Origin: Xiphydria camelus
Taxonomy: Eukaryota > Arthropoda > Insecta > Hymenoptera > Xiphydriidae
Direction of reading: 5' to 3'
Assembly (NCBI GenBank): GCA_963678675.1
Contig: OY783196.1
Location: forward strand, 21,120,827-21,184,826
DNA: 64,000 nucleotides
The translations under genes were made by a program, and so were the position numbers. Positions within the stretch are counted from its first letter, which is position 1. Every line of letters begins with the position of its first letter. This document shows, piece by piece, positions 58,789 to 64,000 of this stretch. The notes under the pieces are model-generated. The model worked only from the letters and a program-made list of their open reading frames with translations, did no database searches and was not told the DNA's origin.

Positions 58789-60171
58789 CAACTCCGTTAT
58801 CCACTATCAGATGCAGTTAAACTTCTAAAACTCAATATTTTTCTGTATCTACCGCCAGAATTTTCTTATTTCGTAAAGAAAAAAAAATAAACTCATGTGA
58901 AATCACGAGCCTTTAAAGAATTAAACGAGCGGATTTCCAGAGCGGAAGCACCGTCTGAAAATTAAGTGCTCGGCACTCGTCATCTCGGACTGCACACCCC
59001 TTTCAAATATAGTATGCAGATAACCACTGCGCGAAAGGACCACTCGAAAATGCAGATTCGCGTAGACGCTGCTGCAGCTGAAAGGCGGCGAGGTGTGAGA
59101 GTAACTAAATCTCTGTATTTAATGATCCGGCGTTACAGTGGCGCGAGAAGAACGAAAAATGCTTTTATGCCGCGAAGAGACATTAAAGCCTCTTCACGTT
59201 TTCACGGAACGCCCGGTTTAATTAACAGCGAATTCCTTAGCGCGTGGACGTGGATAGAATGCGACGCGATAGATTAGTTGGAAGACATATTTTCTTTCGT
59301 AGAAAAAGTTAAATGGATTCGCGTAATACTTGCATTCGTACGTCCGGCGGAAGGGAAGGAGAGGTAGAAAAGAGGGAGGAGATACGGATGGGAAATCTGA
59401 ATCAATACCAATGTACAAATTTAGTCTGATAAATATATAATCGATAAATCTCACCGTCACATATTAATTAGTGAATTCTCCTCGATTTACTGAAATTTAA
59501 CAATTTGGACGCTGCGATAGTATTGTTATACGCACGTATAGAATGTGAAAGAAAACGTGTGTGTACAGAGCGGACTGTATTTTCGTCGAAATAATTATTA
59601 TTCTCCATTATAATAGGATTTTCGAGTAGGTATTCGAACGGTTTTGACAAATGGGATCCGCGATACATAGGTATACAAATAATGTAAATTCACTATTTTA
59701 CAATTCAACGTGCGATCGTACTTAGCGAATAATTCCCAATGAAATGTACGTCGATTATTGCGAAAAGTCATGGAATTAGGACAAAGCAGAAGTTCCCGCC
59801 GAAGGACACCGGAGTCATCTCCGATTACTCTTTCTATATTTGCGAACGAGAGCGGTTCGAAGCAGCGCGTGTTAGCAAAATCGAAGCACAAGCACGTGAA
59901 CCAAACGTGATACGTGGTTTATCGTGCGGATCTCTAAACGGCTTACCACGGAGGATCTGTTTGTTCTTCTCCCCCGGCCAACGTAATAACCGCGCGGAGA
60001 ACGCACGAGCCGAGGGGAAACGAGATTTCAGAAGAGAAAAATCGGTGGCTGGAAGGGTGTGGAAGAAATGGTCCCTCCAAACTATCGAACAATCTAACTT
60101 TTCTTATTGTATTAGTTCCCTAACGGTCTACTTTGTACGAATGCGATAAGGACCTCTGTGCTTGTGTACAA

Positions 60172-60302
60172 TGGCGATGCGTTTTATACTTTGCAGTAAT
60201 TCGGTTGCCTTCCGTAGGCGCAGCATTACTGATTCCAACTGCGCCTGATAGAAGGCAACCACGAAGTCCATCTATCACGAAGTAATAAAGCGTATCATCT
60301 TT
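60172..60302. repeat. Imperfect foldback
   Basis: GGTTGCCTTC...GGCGCAG and its complement CTGCGCC...GAAGGCAACC form a long stem. Flanking GATGCGTTTTATACTTTG and its complement GAAGTAATAAAGCGTATC extend it. The element is 131 bases and non-coding. The paired arms could fold in RNA, but no known miRNA is recognised. Confidence 0.5.
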
Positions 60303-61070
60303 TAGGCGTCTGCGAGAAAAGAGAAGCAACATCTAGCGCGGGTCGTAAAACGTTGGAAACTATTTTTCTGTGTCAGTTTTAAGCGTTCTAATTTACTCGT
60401 ACTCCGGAGATATCGATCTCATCGCTAGGTGAACAGGCGGTACCTCATCCGCAGCCGTAAGTAATACCGCGGGTAATCGCGAAAGTCTCGAAACTCGAAT
60501 TTCTCGAATTAACTGCCCGAGGCGTGCGGAGAGTCGAGTCGGCATGGGAAGCGGTGAACTAAAGAAGCGAAACTGCAACTCCTTGGAACGGCGCGACGCC
60601 AAAGTTATTTTTTATCTCTCCCCGCTCGAAACGACTGCAATAAAATTTACTTGGCCAATAACGACCACTTAAAATCCGCGCGGAGCTATCTCGCGACTGC
60701 ATTTATTATAAAATCCCCGGGCGGTAGGTATATTTCCCCGAACCTGCGAATCGTAGTACTCGGCTCGGCCGGTTTTACATGCACGCGAATTTTACACTTC
60801 CCTTTCATGGTGGATGAGAGGGACGGCTGTGAAAGGAAGATCGAATGTGAGCGTCGTGAAAAGCGATCCACTTTATTTATGGTCTACCATCGGGTATTTC
60901 TGTTCTCGAGGGAGACATTTAAATACGTATCACACAGACATCGCAAAACCCCGCAGAATTGAATATCTGGATAAACTGAAATTTGAGGTGAAAGAGAATG
61001 TCATTTAAATATTTCATTCTTCTTTTTGGTATTATTAAATATAGGGATAGATATTTCAAGTATCTTTTGT

Positions 61071-61297
61071 ACTGAGAGAAAAATGTAGTAGATTTGACTA
61101 AATCGGCGGTTATGGGTGGGGAAATGCAGAGTTAATTACTTGGACTAATAATTGACTCGAGTGGACTACAGCCTGTTTCCTTTAAATAGCCTTTAATTAT
61201 CGTTATAATCGAATTTATCAATCGGGGCAACTAATTCTGCAGTCCCCCAGCCATAAACGCAGATTTAAATGAATATACCATTTTTTATCTCAGAGTG
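61071..61297. repeat. MITE of the YACYGAGARAAA family (subfamily with GGTGGGG block)
   Basis: The left end is ACTGAGAGAAAAATGTAGTA and the right end is eroded (ATCTCAGAGTG). The interior runs TTTGACTAAATCGGCGGTTA then GGGTGGGGAAATGCAGAGTT, matching the 27090 copy in inverted order. Confidence 0.65.
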
Positions 61298-62961
61298 GAA
61301 GTTGTACCGCAATAAGATGAGTTATTATTACAGTCTCCCTACCCCTACACTACCCCTGCAAATGTCTGATCTATTTCGTTGCATTGTATATTTCAGAATA
61401 CTTGGTGCAAATATTAATATATGGCAGAAGAAATGAATTCTTGAAATAATATATATAATCTGGTAACCTCAGATTTTAGCACAGCTCCTAATAGATGTTA
61501 ATACGTATGAGATCCCGCTTATTTATTTACGATATACACACGCCCACATATGTACATATAACACTTACCACGTTCGCTTGTGTTTCTCGTTATTGCCAAA
61601 CTTCTTCGTCCCGTGAAAAACTTTTCAAAGTCCTGCTCGGCGCGGGCAATCGTCGACGATGGAGGGCTTTCTCCTTCCTCCCCTCGCCGGAAAAGTTAAA
61701 AATAAATTCTTCCGTAGGAGACGCATCCCCCGTTGTTTCTGACGGTTGCAAAGTTTCCACTGTTTGACGACGGTTCGATCGAAATCTCCGAAGTCCATTC
61801 GCGGCACGATCTGGTGCGAAACGTTGTTTCGCCTAGTTTTCCCCCGAGCAGAAAACAATAAACACACGCCTACGCACACGAAGCTTACAGTTCGGCCGGA
61901 AATGGATCATTTCGCGAAACGGTCGTGAGATAATGAAGTAGACAGTCCCGACGCCGCGAGAACTTTTTCAATTTCGAAATTCATCGTTCGCGCCGCATTT
62001 TTTTCACCCCCACCCTTCGCTCTCCAGCTACCCCGCGCGGCTCTGCCCGCGGTTCTCGAGATTAAAGAAGAGCTCGTGCGAATTTCCCGTTTCCAACTAG
62101 TTGAAATTATTTCCCAACGTCATATCGTTCTCCACTTTTGAACAAGACTTTCGAATGGCTGTTCGATAAAATTATAGTGACTGTTTCATTCGCAAGTATC
62201 AAATTTCACCACGTTTTTTGAGGTGTTGGACGAGACGTGGAGTGGGCTCATTGACACCTCTACTTACTCTCGCAAACGAGAGCATGTTTATTCATTCGCG
62301 ACGATCAAGTGGGGCGTAGAATATAAGCCGAAGGCACTCAAAGTATAGAGCAGCTATGAGCGACTTTTGACAATCGCCCGAAGGCGTTTTTTTTTTCAGC
62401 GTAATTCTAAGGACACTTTCTCGAGACCGCGCGGACATGAATAATATAAGCAACAGCCTAAAAAGTCAAATTCAATAAGAAAAGCTGTGTTACGTCGATT
62501 TTCCAAATGTTTCCCAGCGAATTCATGGAAATTTGATGAAGAGATAACCAACATTCAGATAGCACCAGCCATCTGAATATAGATTTTATCGAGAACTTTT
62601 CCTGCAACGAAAGTTCACCATTAAACACTAAGGACTGTAGGACGACCAATGAACTGCAAACATTATGAAGTCCAACGAAGTTTATCTCGCGAACTTCGTA
62701 GCAGGAAAAATGGTTGCAAATATTAACCTTTCCATTTAAAAACTCCTGCCTCCTAAGCGGGACCAAGTTTGCGTTACTAAGTTTTAATAGAACCGCGCAT
62801 AGACCAGACCGAAATTAATTGCGTCATCTTGTTGGTCCTCGGTTATCGTGGAGTGGGCAATGATAACATTTTTCGTCTTCCTGTTTGTTTGCTACCCGTA
62901 AAACGTCTCGTCTCTGTTAAAAATTTCCGACGGAAAACGATAGAAACTTGTAAAAAAGCTT
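61298..62961. other. Stretch with no recognised gene
   Basis: Mixed composition. Frames at 61495-61767 (+), 61625-61879 (-) and 62458-62766 (-) have no domain or splice context. Confidence 0.45.
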
Positions 62962-63115
62962 AAAAATACCATAGAGTGAGAAGTCTTATCGTTTCTCATA
63001 AGTTTGACATTGAATACTATAAAAAATGATAAGATCGACATAAGATGTGTATAAGCTTCTATAGTATTTAATATGCAAATTATAAGAAACGATTGATTTC
63101 ACGTATGGTATTTTT
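62962..63115. repeat. Foldback MITE
   Basis: TAAAAATACCATA at the left and TATGGTATTTTT at the right open arms of about 55 bases that share TCGTTTCT and AATACTATA blocks in complement. 154 bases, AT-rich, non-coding. Confidence 0.65.
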
Positions 63116-64000
63116 GAATCATTTGTGCTATATTCCATCATTCTCTATCGGAAGTTTTTAGCAAGGGTATACTTGCAGTTTTTTTTCTCAGCCCTGAAAA
63201 ATAAACAGATTTATTTGGCAATATTTAATACGAAACGTTCGATTGATACGTGATGTATCTAGCGAAAGTTTGACGAAAATGTGGATGGTGGAGGTTCGTC
63301 GATGCGGTTCAACGTCCTTTCGTTATCATGGGATGACCGAGTTTATATGTTCCGTGCATGCGCGAGATCAATCTGGTTTCTAGGGCTACGTCAGCGTACC
63401 GAAGCCATGGACAGCTGGCCTCATCGTGTATCGAATCGAGTGGAGTCTCTTTGAGCGAGGCGGTCCGCCGTTCGCACACGCGTGTACATGGAAAGGGAGA
63501 GAAAAGGTGGGAGGGGAACGTACGGGTCAGTATGTATTATTCATGCGATAGCAGGCCGGTCGATGCACGCCCACACGGATTGAATTTGCATTTCAAGACG
63601 CATCGGAAGCAGCTTGGCATCCGAATCGGCGACGTCCTTGTCTCCCGACGAAGAAGCACCACTACTCACACGCGAAGTCCGAAATCTCCCTCGTCGTAGA
63701 CGGAGGAGTCCTTCATGGGGGACACGTAGCAAACAGCTGTGCCTTCGAGAGGATCGGAGGGGTGGTGACTGACTTACATTCGACTGGGATTTCTAAACTG
63801 ATCTTCGAACTTCGATGCGGCGTGTCATTGACTTCTCGAGCTTGGAAGTAAAGAGGATCCGAAGCTGCTTTAATGTACGTCCATTGATTAGACATTTCAG
63901 TAACATTACAATATTAACCCTTCGTAACTCGCTATATGAGCGCGGCGCCGCCATTTTTAGATTTTAAGTGAATATGTATATTTTTTACTATTAGAAAAAT
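63116..64000. other. Stretch with no recognised gene
   Basis: Frames at 63358-63699 (+) and 63541-63732 (-) overlap as mirror frames and carry no domain. The window ends in AT-rich sequence without a feature. Confidence 0.45.

Larger units (their letters stand above)
56984..61070. other. Stretch with no confident gene
   Basis: The frame at 57008-57274 (+) ends with NAEHLFYHCFETVA, similar to the C-terminal EH-x-FFHC zinc-knuckle tail of some non-LTR retrotransposons, so it may be a retroelement relic. A diverged duplication (57173-57221 versus 57278-57326, both around AAGAGTACYC...GCACTTG) lies at its end. Other frames up to 146 codons (58388-58828 +) span foldback sequence and have no domains. 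Confidence 0.35.

Noticed and set aside
58388..58828. 146-codon plus-strand frame
   Set aside because: It spans a hairpin repeat (58717-58788) and has no domain or splice pattern.
1..64000. Defence-island, CRISPR, phage or operon-like systems
   Set aside because: Intron-containing genes, animal protein families and MITE-rich DNA show this is eukaryotic nuclear sequence. No regularly spaced repeat array or gene cluster of that kind is present.

Overview
This is a nuclear window from an animal, most likely an insect and probably a hymenopteran (ant-like). Coding sequence is split by GT-AG introns. The best gene encodes the insect cuticle protein Knickkopf. Most of the rest is AT-rich intergenic DNA with many short inverted-repeat transposons, alternating with CpG-rich blocks in which CpG is not visibly depleted, as is common in ants and bees. 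The order is inferred from texture, not from a diagnostic gene. Nothing prokaryotic (operon, CRISPR array, ribosome-binding-site architecture) is present.

Layout. 1-3.3 kb: no gene recognised, one MITE. 3.3-7.6 kb (+): a complete 13-exon Knickkopf gene, 671 codons, with signal peptide, two DM13 domains, a DOMON domain, a plastocyanin-like region and a hydrophobic tail. 7.6-28.9 kb: gene-poor, with many inverted-repeat elements, a (CT)n tract, and an internally deleted pogo/Tigger-like transposon (17.65-18.97 kb) that keeps only the two ends of its transposase. 28.9-31.9 kb (+): a tentative two-exon gene of unknown function whose intron holds a 1.96-kb composite palindromic Tc1/mariner-type element and a MITE that seems to supply the splice acceptor. 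32-42.7 kb: MITEs, CpG-rich blocks, a tandem duplication near 36.8 kb, and two larger terminal-inverted-repeat elements (37.3-38.6 and 39.8-41.1 kb). 42.8-45.5 kb (+): a complete four-exon gene for the axonemal coiled-coil protein MNS1, 464 residues, with a MITE in its last intron. 45.6-64 kb: no confident gene, more MITEs, and a nest of elements at 53.8-56.1 kb in which a pogo-like relic, itself broken by a retrotransposon fragment, lies inside a larger inverted-repeat element.

The two confident genes act in unrelated processes (chitin organisation in cuticle; cilium/flagellum structure). I see no functional cluster. The most notable feature is the repeat landscape: at least eleven elements share the terminal motif YACYGAGARAAA but have several different interiors, three TTAA-flanked hairpins have a piggyBac-like look, and two pogo-like relics carry repeated subterminal motifs. 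All coordinates and splice junctions were read by eye. No alignment or database search was run.
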